DNA of 34,497 bases from Diplocarpon mali (GCA_024741835.1 JAENRP010000422.1:1-34497), one strand, 5' to 3'; numbered from the stretch's first letter, positions 20,927-29,943 are shown. The notes: generated by a model not told the origin, from the sequence alone. Program-made: numbers and translations.

Positions 20927-23126
20927 TGATTAAGGTTGTAAATGGTCTAGTAGTATCGATGGATATTAGCGCTAGTATCGAATCTTTTTATAGACTAAGC
21001 TTAGTTCGCGTTCGATTTTGAAGTTTTATTAGCTTGCAAATTCGGCATACTAGGCGATCCTTTAGTACTTGGATCTTCCGTTTTAGGGTCGAGACCTTAT
21101 ATAGGCCCCTTAATTTCTCTGGTCTTAGATGCGCGAATCTTCTATACATTAGCTGATACCTTGATAGGCTTTCGGCTTCTAATAGCTTTAGTAGCCTATT
21201 ATTAGTCGATACTTCGTTATCGGCGGCTAGAAAGGACTAGTGATAGCAGTTTAAGGTTTTGCCGTTTTCCAATTGAAAGCCTAGCTTAGGAGTCATTTTT
21301 AATAAAACCGCGAGATCTACTTGCAGTCTTGGCTTAAGAGTCGATTTCTTAGAATTTGTAGAATTTACTTGCGGTCCTAGCCTAGGAGTCATTTCTGCTA
21401 AATTCACTTATGATCCTAGCTTAGGAGTCATCTTTAAGGATACTTTGCAATCTACCTATAGTCTTGGCTTAAGAGTCATTTTTGCGAATTTTACTCGCAA
21501 TCCTAGCTTAAGAGTCCATCTATTCTCCCTATCCTCGCTCAATTGTATTAAGGTAGAGAGTGCACTTTCCTTAAAGGAACCTACTTATAGGTCTGGCCTA
21601 AGAGTCAATTTCTATAATATTACCTTTAAGATAATATAAAGTCCATCTTTGATTTTAGCTTTAAAGATCACTTTATAATTGTTATTTATAAACTATATAA
21701 ATTGATTATTAAAAACTCCTATATAATTCAACTCTATATAGATCTTACGGCTAGATAAGAGATTAATGCTTAGGCTAAGTATAAGGAGAACATTTTATAA
21801 AAGGAAAGAAACGCTAGCGACATTCATCTCTACTATACCTATTGAGTTTGTATATAACCTTCTACTACTAACCTTAATAGAGCGCCTTTTTATTTTAATA
21901 AGCGGGCCTTTAAATAGGTAGGGTTTATCAATTATATATATTATATAACTAGTATCACTATACCAGTCGGATTCAAGGATCTTACGGAGATCGGCTTTTA
22001 AAATATAAGCATCTTTATTATAATTATCATTTGAATTATCAGAAGTGGATTTAGGTTTAGATAATCTACTATTATTATTAGAGGTATCTGCTGAAGTTTT
22101 AGCTGAATAGCCTTTTCCTTTGCCTTTCCTTAATAGTTGCGGCCTTTAGTAAGATAAGGGCAGTTTGCTTTTTAACTTCTGCTTTAATTGCTTCTTAATA
22201 TTAAAGCTGGCGACTATATCGATCAGTTGCCTTCTAACTTTATAATTAGTAATATTATAAGCACTATTATAGAAGTAGCATCCCTAATGAGCTCAAGGGC
22301 TCGTCCTATGCTCCTTCCTCTTCTCGGGCTTATCTTTACCTTATAATGCGGCATTTGCCGATTCAGAGTGTCCTTTGAGGTCTTGCTCAATAGTTCGAAG
22401 GAGGTCGATCTTCTTATAGATCTTAAGGTTAGGTTAGACGAGAAGAGATTGTTTCGCAATAGCGAACTTAAAAGGAAGGCTATTGAGTAGGAAACTAAAA
22501 AGCTAAGTTTCCTTAAAAGTTATAGCTATCCTAGGATCTGCGGCTCTTATTCTCCTTCTTACTTTACGCAGTATAAACTAAGTAGAGTCTATATTTATAT
22601 CTATATCCTTACTATCTTTGTCTTTTCTATACTAAAATGAAGTGATCTGCTATAGTAGATACTAGGTGTTAAGGGCAGTTGTTCGAGAGTATTTTACCTT
22701 TAAAGTATCCCATCTTATCTTTGCATTATTATAAATTCAAATAAAATCTCGGTCTTTATCGCTTAAACCTCTATTGATCTTAAGTTTGCATTTGGCTAAG
22801 GCTAGCCTATACTCCTTCTCCTTTTCCACATTTAAAATCTGCCTTTTGGATTCTTAGTTATTATCTACTAAAGCTCTTAGGCTAAGCTTATTTAGTATAT
22901 TTGGCAAATCCTTAGCAGTTATATTAGCTATTAAAGTGGAAGTAGACGAATCGGTAGAGGGAGTATAAGGGGCTATTCTTGCGTATTTAATAAGTGTCTT
23001 TTGAATCGCTATTTTAATGCCTTTGCTCTCAAAGTAAAGCTTTAAATCGTCGAACCATTGTTGCCAGTTCTTTCAAAAGAGTTAGAGGTCTCTAGGCCTA
23101 GTGTTTCGATCGGAATCGGAAGCCAT
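20927..23126 (-). pseudogene. Copia-B gag-pol remnant, upstream part (Gag, protease, pre-integrase region)
   Basis: The leftmost Met codon read on the - strand (23126-23124) starts MASDSDRNTRPRD, followed by the Gag segment NWQQWFDDLKLYFESKGI and, further on, DKDRDFI...NNAKIRWDTLKVKYSRTTALNT. A degenerate knuckle and a basic linker (KGKGKGYSAKTSADTS) lead to a protease-like start (ESDWYSDTSYIIYN). The pre-integrase zinc region near 21170-21000 reads YRRFAHLRPEKLRGLYKVS and VPKDRLVCRICKL. Between protease and this region lies a repeated Lys/Met/Thr/Pro peptide (see the repeat at 21281). Reading continues, after removal of Gypsy-2, into the integrase core at 13396. Confidence 0.82.
21281..21610 (-). 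repeat. Repeated peptide-coding motif inside Copia-B pol
   Basis: About six or seven imperfect copies of a motif that reads CTAGCTTAGGAGTCATT-like on the + strand recur at irregular spacing of roughly 40-80 bp. On the coding strand they give repeats of the type K-M-T-P-K-L-G-x-Q-V. A related motif is present twice in the 3' untranslated region of the same element (10536-10625). Confidence 0.6.
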
Positions 23127-23285
23127 TGCCGTTTCGAATAGAATTGCATTTAAAATCAAATAAATTAAATGGTTAAAGGCACTCCTCCTATTGAAAAGTC
23201 GAAATGATTAAATAGCGGGTATTATAGAAGTATTAAATAGGGAGGAAGTCCTCTTATCGAAAAGGGTTTTTAGGTTATAACGCAG

Positions 23286-23412
23286 GGAATCATACCTTCT
23301 ATAAAACACAGTAAAGCAAGGAATCACACCTCTTGCAGTACCAAAGGGGTTATAGAGCAAGGAATCATACCTCTTGCAATACAGGTTGGCTAAATAAGGA
23401 ATCATACCTCCT
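23286..23412 (-). repeat. Imperfect tandem repeats in the Copia-B leader
   Basis: This is the same array as in Copia-A (1390-1580). GGAATCAYACCTYYT recurs four times at a period of about 35-40 bp between primer site and gag. Confidence 0.65.
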
Positions 23413-23520
23413 ATTCGCCGATTGCTCGCCTTTTACTATAAGTCTTGTTCAACTTCCTACTAATAGTTGCAGCGCAAGTGCTTTCTAAGGGAAGTCAATA
23501 ATCTATTATTAGTCTATCCA

Positions 23521-23532
23521 GGGCTTATAACC
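23521..23532 (-). other. Copia-B primer-binding site
   Basis: On the - strand it reads GGTTATAAGCCC directly after the 5' LTR. It is the same as in Copia-A and one G-to-A step from the exact initiator-tRNA-Met anticodon-loop complement. Confidence 0.75.
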
Positions 23533-23727
23533 TATTAAGCTTAAGTAAGTCGGCGCAGTAGGTATAGGAAACTTCTAAAGGTTAATAGTCGATATATTAG
23601 TAAGAGTTAAGGAAGGAAGGTTACCCCTTTCTTTCCTACAGCTATATATGTATTAATATCCTACTGATTAAGCAGTAAGGTCATATGATAATACATCAGA
23701 GTGATAGCTGTATCACCTATCTTAACA
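23533..23727 (-). repeat. Copia-B 5' LTR
   Basis: It is 195 bp and its right end, CTTAACA, keeps the original CA terminus. TSD GATAT follows at 23728-23732. Confidence 0.93.
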
Positions 23728-25856
23728 GATATAGATATAATACTAAGATATCCTGCGTCTATATTCCTTTTTACTATATTATTCTTAAGTTGCGAAACGT
23801 CTAGTTCTAGCTATTCTTAATCAGTTAAGCGCTGCTAGCCTTTTAAATTATATTAGAAAATGAAATTCTACTAGCTAAACGCGTTTTTAGAGTTAATAAT
23901 AACCGCCTGATCAAAGCTCGTGCGCCTTTAAGGGATACTATAACTCTAGATAACTTAATATCACCTTCCTAGCTAATTGATAAACTGGCTAATATAGATA
24001 AAAACACTAGGTTATAGCTACCGGCTTTAATTGCGCCGCTTAGCGTTTCTACCTGCGCACTACGCGCAGCGCCTGACCAGCTTTTAATAATACAGCCTAT
24101 ATCGTTAAGAATAGTAATTATACAGTTAGGCCGTATGTTTAAGCTATTGCAGAAGAAGAAGGAATTAGAGTTAATATATGCAGCCTTCGCCCTACTATCA
24201 GACGACGAATTAGCATATGCGTTTTACTATATTAGTAAGACTGATATTAATAATAAGATCCCTTATATATACGCTAAGGCTATAAGCGAAACGAATACAT
24301 CTTTATAACTACCGCCTATCTATTGCAAAGTGCAGGCTTATATTAATAATAGTACCTAGGAAGTGGAATATAACCTACTAGTAAATGCTAAGATAGTAGG
24401 TATACGCTAGGTATTTGATATTAAATATAACGAATCTGGCAAAGTCGTAAAGCGTAAGGCTTAATTAGTTGCGCAAGGCTTCTTATAGCGACCTAGTATT
24501 AACTTTAATAATATATACTTACTAGTCGTCCGATACGATAGCTTACAATTTATTATCTTTATCGCTCTTACTTAAGGATAGGATATACGCTAAGTGGATT
24601 TTAATACTATATACTTTAATAGTAAACTTAGCTATATTATATACGCTTGCGCCCTGCTAGGCATATTAATATATAGTATAATAGTCATACGTATTAAGCG
24701 AGCCTTATATAGGCTCAAATAATCTAGCCGCAAATAGTATAGGATGCTATCTTAATAGCTTAAGGAGCAAGACTTTATCTAAGCGACCTTTGATCTATAT
24801 ATCTTTATCTTACCTGACCTTATCCTAAGTATCTATATTAATAATATCTTAATAGCTAGGACGACCTTTATAATATCTACTATAATTACGCAAACTAGGG
24901 TACGCTTTAAGTTCCGAGATATAGGCAGACCTAAGCTCTTACTTAGGCTTAAGATCGAGGATAGCTACCTTTATAGTATATAGCTAGTTTAGCTATATTA
25001 GTATACGTATATTATAGCGATTCTGCGCTATTATAGCATAAGCAATTGCAATAGAAGACTTACGCTACTAGATCTAAACTCTTTTCTACTACGATCCTTA
25101 GCAAACGAACCTATCGACCTCGAATGTTAGAAAACGTTCTAATCGATCGTTAGTTTTATTAACTTCCTTATAATCGTTAGTCGTCTAGATCTATCTTATA
25201 TAGTTAGCATGCTCGGCTTATATAATTCGAACCTATTAGAGCTATACTTAAAGATGGCATACTAGACGTTGCGCTATATCTAAGTAACTCGCGACCTTAG
25301 CATTAATATAATCGATGCCTAGCTATCTTATTAGCAAATAGCGCAGTCTGCAACTAGAGTCTAGCTTATTATATACTCTAATGCCTCCTTTAGCTTAGAC
25401 CTAGATAACTTTAAGTTATTCTTAAAGTATATGCTAAAGATCAACAGCTGCATTATATTATAGTCTTCTAAGCGGTAGTCTTATATTGCGAAATCTACTT
25501 ATAAAGCTGAGTATATAGCTGCATTATATGCCGCTAGCCACCTAGTATAGGCCTACTAGGCGATTAGGGAACTTATTAGCAACTCTACTAACTTATTAAT
25601 AATTAATATATATCTCTTAGTCGATAATAAACCTACTATTGCGCTAATTAGGGACTAACGAACGAGCAACCGCTTAAAATATATTAACATTTACTACTAC
25701 TTCATTTGCGAACGATTCGCTAATAGCAAATACAGTCTTTCTTATATTCTATTAGCAGAAAACCTAGCAGATATTTGCACTAAGTCACTTCCTCGAACTA
25801 CTCTCACTCTCTTAAGGGACCAAATCTTCGACTATAGTCGCTTAGCATTATATTAA
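23728..25856 (+). pseudogene. Copia-C integrase end, RT and RNase H remnant
   Basis: The frame continues the integrase piece at 10069-10202. RT starts near 24380 (VFDIKYNESGKVVKRKA, then a QGF-type segment). Its catalytic box at about 24828-24858 reads SIYINNILIA, with both Asp residues of YVDD changed to Asn. The RNase H end near 25690-25850 reads ENLADICTKSLPRTTLTLLRDQIFDY and stops at a natural TAA (25854-25856). TAG/TAA codons interrupt many Gln and Trp positions. The protein would be the replication part of the polyprotein, but it is dead here. Confidence 0.85.
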
Positions 25857-25887
25857 CTTAAGCACTAGAGTTTGCAATCAAGGGGAT

Positions 25888-26093
25888 TGGCGCTGACTAT
25901 AGATATTTATATCTAAGGGACTATTAGAAGGAGCCATATCATATCGGCTACTACTTCGCTAGTATATAAAGGAGTAGCGTTCTGTTCTATCCCAATTGGG
26001 TTTAGCGTATTCCTATATAAATAGCTCTGGAGCTGCTTCTTAGCTTTTTCTCTTTATCTAATTGATTCTACTTTTTCCATTACTACTATAACA
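25888..26093 (+). repeat. Copia-C 3' LTR
   Basis: The right end ACTATAACA abuts host DNA. The left end is less sure (TGGCGCTGAC after the purine tract), giving about 206 bp. It holds TATATAAA at 25964-25971 and TATATAAAT at 26014-26022, likely promoter elements. The partner LTR is outside the window. Confidence 0.75.
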
Positions 26094-26823
26094 AGTAGTG
26101 GTCTGCTCAGGCGTGATGGTAACCGTTTGTGTCGAGTCTGTCGTGGTTGCGCTCAGTGTGGTGACTGTAGTAGTGATCTCAGTGGTATCGATGGTGGTGG
26201 TAAGTGAAGCTATAGAGATGATTGTTGTGCCCGAGACGGTAACCGTGGCCGTTGGGGTGGCGGCGGTGATGGTAGTGGTGGTGATGGATCCCAGGCACGA
26301 GCACGCGCTTGAGTATCGCACAGCTCCTGAGCAGGCAGAGGCATAGGAGGGGATTGTGTTTGCTGCTCTTCTCTCCAGGGCGTCGGTGGCTGTTTGTGAG
26401 GTTGTTATGGTGGCTCTAACGATTGAGGTCGCGGTTTGTTTTAGAGTACTCGTTTGGGTGACGCCGATGGTAGATGTCGCAACGACGGAAGAGAGAACGG
26501 TGGATGTGACGGTTCTGTACGTATAGGAATTTCATCAGCACTTTCCTACCGAATGCAATCGGCCCTCGAGGGGTTTCTGGGGATTTTACACTGTAGCCGG
26601 CGTAAATGTAGTCTGCAAGTACGCAGCACAATCGGCCGAACCTTGACGAGATGTTGCCCGGAGTGCTTTACCACAAGTCCGTGAATGAAGAAGTGACGGG
26701 GATCATGAAGAATTACAGACCTCGTAGACAATTGTCGGCATTACAGGAAGCTGCTCGTGGCGATAGGACCGAGGCCGAGGAGGCCGCAGCCAATGCCAGA
26801 ATCAGACTCGAAACTATGAACAT
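26094..26823 (-). pseudogene. Secreted Thr-rich protein gene, 3' end cut off by Copia-C
   Basis: Three exons read in one frame: 26823-26721, 26665-26590 and 26514-26094, exactly 200 codons up to the LTR. Intron 1 (55 nt) starts GTCTGT and ends AAAG. Intron 2 (75 nt) has GTAAAA, branch CTGAT and TACAG. The start MFIVSSLILALAAASSA is a signal peptide, followed by SPRAASCNADNCLRALRATS, a Cys-containing N-terminal pattern I recall from many fungal secreted proteins. Then comes a Thr/Ser/Val-rich stalk (TVTVTSTVLSSVVATST), a dibasic LERR site (possible Kex2 cleavage), SYASACSGAVRYSSACSCLG and a second Thr-rich tract, probably O-glycosylated. The exons are open and show no RIP stops. After 26094 the frame reads 12 codons of LTR and stops at 26058. 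The missing 3' part should lie on the far side of Copia-C. The function is unknown; a cell-surface or extracellular protein is likely. Confidence 0.78.
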
Positions 26824-27787
26824 GTTGAGGATATAACGAGGGTAGGACTCAGCACGGAAAGTTAATGAACTGCTCTGAGGGAATCATCATAGCTGCTCAC
26901 CACTTATATATGTCTATATCGAGTCTATAGACACTTTGACCTTGGCAAGCGGAGGGTCTAAGAGATCAGCATACCTGCATCGGAAGCAGCACTCAGATCG
27001 GGTAAGTTCTGACTTGATCTAATAGAACGAAGGCGAAAGAGACTCTGCCGACTATCAGGAACCAGATTCTCGGCCCAAGGCTTTTGGACCGCTACAGAGA
27101 TCTTCAGCAGGAAAATCCGCCCAAGGAAATTAGGAAGGCTTAACGAGAACTCCTCGCCGGAGGGCTTGCGCCAACGCAGAATCCTGTAGTTAAGATATTA
27201 AACAAAGCGCTCTACATAGCCTTGATTTCGTCACGCTCTGTGCCGAATAAGCTAAGATGAGGCAAAGCATGGCATTCTACGTATTGTGGGAAAAGCCAAT
27301 GCATAAGGTTGGTTGTAAACTACCTAATCACAAGCTTTCCTTCGATACCGGACGATCTTCAGTTATCGCTGTGAAAAGCCCACAGGAGATAACATTGTTT
27401 ACATAGTAGTCAGATGTTATATCAAAAGAAGCCTTAACAACGATGAGGACTGTAGGTCTTCTATGAACGAACTACTCTAAACCGGCTTTCCAAAGATCAT
27501 GATGAATATAAACACCGACTTCTACGAAAGAAACATCTCTCTGCATAGAGCCCCAGATGAAAAAAAAACCCTAGCTCAACTGGGCGAGTCCATAAAGTAC
27601 AACTTCTGCAGACATTTCAAACCGTCGGCTCGTCTACGGCCCGCGAAATCACCTAGGTACAATATACAAACAAACCTCTCCTAAATAAGCGAGCAGAAAT
27701 GATAAACAGTCTCAAGTCAGCTTTCTAAAATCGCCGGTTTTCCTAGCGCCCCGTCCCGTGCAGAAGCTCTTCCTCTACTGAAAGGAT
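26824..27787. other. Gene-poor host DNA upstream of the secreted protein gene
   Basis: The first few hundred bases should contain the promoter of the - strand gene (CTCAAC precedes its ATG). I see only short open frames without recognisable motifs, for example one of 49 codons (+ strand, ATG near 27258, ending in ITLFT near 27400) and one of 61 codons (27499-27684). None has a convincing start context or family pattern. GC content is clearly higher than in the transposon block and stop codons are not enriched. Confidence 0.5.
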
Positions 27788-28003
27788 TCAGCTGCCTCGG
27801 TGCAGTAGTTGCATGTCAAAGCCCATTTCCGATAAAATATCCTGACCGACCAACTGGTTCCGAAAGACGGCACGCCGCCACCACTTAGCCCCTTTTGCCG
27901 CTCTTGGGGTCTGGATCACTCTAGTGGGTACGAAAGCGAAGCCACTAGCTTGGAGGGCAGCAAGCTGGAACGTTGCCTCGTGAACGACGAGGAGTAATGC
28001 AGA
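27788..28003 (-). other. Open frame of 71 codons without ATG, possible gene remnant
   Basis: The - strand frame 28003-27788 reads SALLLVVHEATFQLAALQAS, later FVPTRVIQTPRAAKGAKWWR, then a hydrophobic/charged end and TGA. The composition is protein-like (balanced, no low complexity), but there is no ATG and no clear splice acceptor upstream, where a TAA stop directly precedes it. It could be an exon of an undetected gene, a relic, or chance. I do not recognise a family. Confidence 0.25.
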
Positions 28004-28505
28004 TTAAATAATCCCGTTGATTTGTAGATCTAATGACTATGGACTGTCGGCAATCTTGGATCGGCTTCCTGGCCTGAGCTTGGTCACAGGCCAGACTGCC
28101 CTCGGAGCCCTCAGGATTTTGGAATCTTGACGCTGCAAGTCGCGCAGAGCCAAAGACAATAGATGAACATCACAGATCTCTCACAGAACCTTCTTTGCAA
28201 TACGTCACCACGAAGTTTTTGAATTACAAGTTCAACTTTCTTCTTGCGAAAGAAAACATCAGCTACCGCCTGTCTCGTATAACTATTCCCACCACCCTCT
28301 CTCAAGCATCAGAGAGCGATCATCAGAGAGCGCTGCGAAATCTCGGTAAATAATAGCTCACGTAGCTGTACATCGTTACAGCGACAGTCACAGCTTACTC
28401 TTTCGGACGCGATCAGACCCTCAGGTCGTCTTCGGGGTCGAACGTCGTCGGAGAAGACACTCATGGAGTTCCCGACGCGCAGATCTTGAGAAAGATGGCT
28501 GCCGG

Positions 28506-28685
28506 TTAATCTAGCGGTTCTAGTTTTTCCTCGAAGGCTTGTATTAATGGTAGATCACCAAGATGCGCCAGTAACAATGCAAGAGCATAAGCATGAGTAA
28601 GCACTCTCGCTGATGCTGAGCAGGTGGTCGCAGAGAAAATAGGTAGAGACTTGATTATAGACAACAATAGGGTATGTATTACCAT
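28506..28685 (-). CDS. Small hypothetical ORF, 59 aa
   Basis: ATG at 28685-28683, TAA at 28508-28506. The product begins MVIHTLLLSIIKSLPIFSAT, then has an Ala/Leu-rich helical segment (RVLTHAYALALLLAHLGDLP) and an acidic/amphipathic end (FEEKLEPLD). The pattern looks like a real protein C-terminus made of two helices, so it might be the last exon of a longer - strand gene; the frame stays open a few codons upstream of the ATG (DFSPH), but I found no certain splice acceptor. No family is recognised. It is equally possible that this is a chance frame. Confidence 0.3.
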   Translation of the reverse strand: MVIHTLLLSIIKSLPIFSATTCSASARVLTHAYALALLLAHLGDLPLIQAFEEKLEPLD

Positions 28686-29150
28686 GTGTGGACTGAAATC
28701 TCTGTTGATGTAGATGGCACGTTTCTAGGCTTGCAGAAAAGAAAGACGAGCCCAGATTGTAAAGCTAGACAACAAAGTTGATTCAAAACTAGAGACCCAG
28801 CAAAGAAAATATAACTATATGACCACATAGCTATATAACTATACAAGGCCTATTGAAGATCGCAGAATAAACATTGTCAACCTGGGTTTATATAAAAGAC
28901 GATACATCTGCACCTGCGTATCTGCGCCATGGTGAAACTCAGAGAGCCGGTAACACAAGCCGCAATCCCAAAGTCGACTCAAGTTCACCAAAAAGCGTTT
29001 TCCAGCTGACGGGAGAGGCAGGAGTCGACACGGCCTTGAAGGGTCAAGCATCAGGCTCGGCTAAAGGATGTCGGGAAAACAAACGATATCCAAGTTGACA
29101 GAGTAAAGCAGCAGCCTTTCTAGTGAACTCTGCCAACTATATGCAGAGGG
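28686..29150. other. Intergenic, no clear gene
   Basis: It contains TTTATATAAAAG at about 28889-28900, a good TATA box for + strand transcription, followed 30 bp later by GCCATGG. The frame there is only 26 codons (MVKLREPVTQAAIPKS...). An overlapping 74-codon frame (28874-29098) lacks recognisable features. Confidence 0.4.
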
Positions 29151-29420
29151 TATGTGATATCAGAGTATGTTATATCAGAGTATGTTATATCAGAGTATGT
29201 GATATCAGAGTATGTTATATCAGAGTATGTGATATCAGAGTATGTTATATCAAAGTATGTGATATCAGAGTATGTTATATCAGAGTATGTTATATCAGAG
29301 TATGTGATATCAGAGTATGTTATATCAGAGTATGTTATATCAGAGTATGTTATATCAGAGTATGTTATATCAGAGTATATGATATCAGAGTATATAATAT
29401 CAGAGTACGTAATATCAGAG
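29151..29420 (+). repeat. Minisatellite, 18 units of 15 bp
   Basis: The unit is TATGTKATATCAGAG, tandemly repeated exactly 18 times with no indels. Most units differ only at the sixth base (T or G), and the last three show a few more changes (TATATGATATCAGAG, TATATAATATCAGAG, TACGTAATATCAGAG). The period is a multiple of three and the unit has no stop in several frames, so long artificial open frames appear on both strands. It lies about 670 bp upstream of the metallothionein ATG. Confidence 0.95.
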
Positions 29421-29936
29421 AACAAGTCCTAGGCGTCCTCGCTTGGCCGTCGCGTGGGCGGATCGCTCGCGAGGTGACCTCGGCAGCCAGCACCCGTGTA
29501 TCCCGGGGACCGCTGGGCTCGGCTCGCTCAGGTCACCTGACCGACACGTGGGCTTGCGCGGCGGTCCCGTGAGCCGAGTCGGCAGAGAAGAGACAAGCGG
29601 AGGCGGACGCGTCGCTGGTCCAGCCCGAAGCGCGTGCGCCTCGACCTGGCAGAGAAGCATGGTCACGTGTCCGAGCCGGCGGTCAGCTCGCGGGTCCGAG
29701 GCAGATGCCGGGGCAGGAGAAAAAGTCTGATCGGCAGCCGTCCGCTCACAGCGGCGGCCACACCTCCTCGGCTGCCTCGGGAACCAGACTCGCTCGTCGG
29801 CCAAGACCGCACAAAGCCCGCAGCGTGACGGTGGGGTGGGGCGGGGTGGGGCGGGGTGGGGCGAGATCTCCCAGCGGGGCGTCTTGGCACCGCACAAACC
29901 GCGCAAGGCGAGCCCGGTGGGGCCAGGGGAGACGGG
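29421..29936 (+). promoter_or_regulatory. GC-rich upstream region of the metallothionein gene
   Basis: There is an abrupt change from the AT-rich minisatellite to about 500 bp of GC-rich DNA. Visible sites are two copies of one 9-bp palindrome in opposite orientation (AGGTGACCT 29472-29480 and AGGTCACCT 29530-29538), two E-boxes CACGTG (29545-29550, 29664-29669), and the G-run at 29832-29861. There is also AGGGG (29925-29929), which matches the yeast stress element STRE. I found no good copper-fist (ACE1-type) site. Long open frames here in several phases reflect GC content. Confidence 0.55.
29832..29861 (+). promoter_or_regulatory. G-quadruplex-forming / CreA-like G-run
   Basis: A run of G4 blocks separated by single T or C (GGGGT/GGGGC alternating, 10-bp period, three units) gives six G4 blocks with one-base loops, an extreme intramolecular G-quadruplex motif on the + strand. 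The GTGGGG and GCGGGG blocks also fit the CreA carbon-repressor consensus SYGGRG. It is located about 75-105 bp upstream of the TATA box. Confidence 0.75.
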
Positions 29937-29943
29937 TATATAA
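29937..29943 (+). promoter_or_regulatory. TATA box of the metallothionein gene
   Basis: TATATAA lies 150 bp upstream of the ATG. A pyrimidine/CA-rich leader (ACAGTCATTACG..., CCCCAAGCACC, CCACCAGTCACC before the ATG) follows, typical of strongly expressed fungal genes. Transcription probably starts near 29970. Confidence 0.7.

Larger units (their letters stand above)
10203..23727 (-). mobile_element. Copia-B, full-length Ty1/copia element with nested Gypsy-2
   Basis: Two 195-bp LTRs (10203-10397 and 23533-23727) with a 5-bp TSD delimit the element. Taking out Gypsy-2 and one TSD copy leaves about 6.0 kb, a normal Ty1/copia length. On the - strand the order is 5' LTR, iMet-type primer site, leader with tandem repeats, gag, protease, pre-integrase zinc region, integrase, RT and RNase H, then 3' LTR. 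Integrase before RT is the Ty1/copia order. It sits inside the integrase frame of Copia-C. It is the same family as Copia-A. Confidence 0.93.
10069..26093 (+). mobile_element. Copia-C, oldest Ty1/copia element, + strand, 5' part outside the window
   Basis: Visible pieces are 10069-10202 and 23728-26093, which join into one integrase-RT-RNase H coding region followed by a purine tract (AAGGGGA at 25880-25886) and a 3' LTR. It hosts both Copia-A and Copia-B. Its right end at 26093 abuts unmutated host coding DNA, which fixes the outer limit of the transposon block. The 5' LTR, gag and protease must lie left of Copia-A, outside the window. Confidence 0.85.

Noticed and set aside
26098..26346. 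Val-rich + strand frame
   Set aside because: It is the antisense of the Thr-rich tract of the secreted protein (Thr codons ACN read as Val/Cys on the other strand).
28889..28930. TATA box plus ATG as a new gene
   Set aside because: The frame from GCCATGG is only 26 codons without a donor site or motif, so there is not enough to call a gene.
29151..29420. CRISPR array
   Set aside because: The repeats are directly adjacent without spacers, and the surrounding genes are eukaryotic.
29120..29572. Long open frames of ISEYV / SDITY / RVCYI repeats on both strands
   Set aside because: They arise because the 15-bp minisatellite unit has no stop in several phases. There is no start context, splice site or non-repeat domain.
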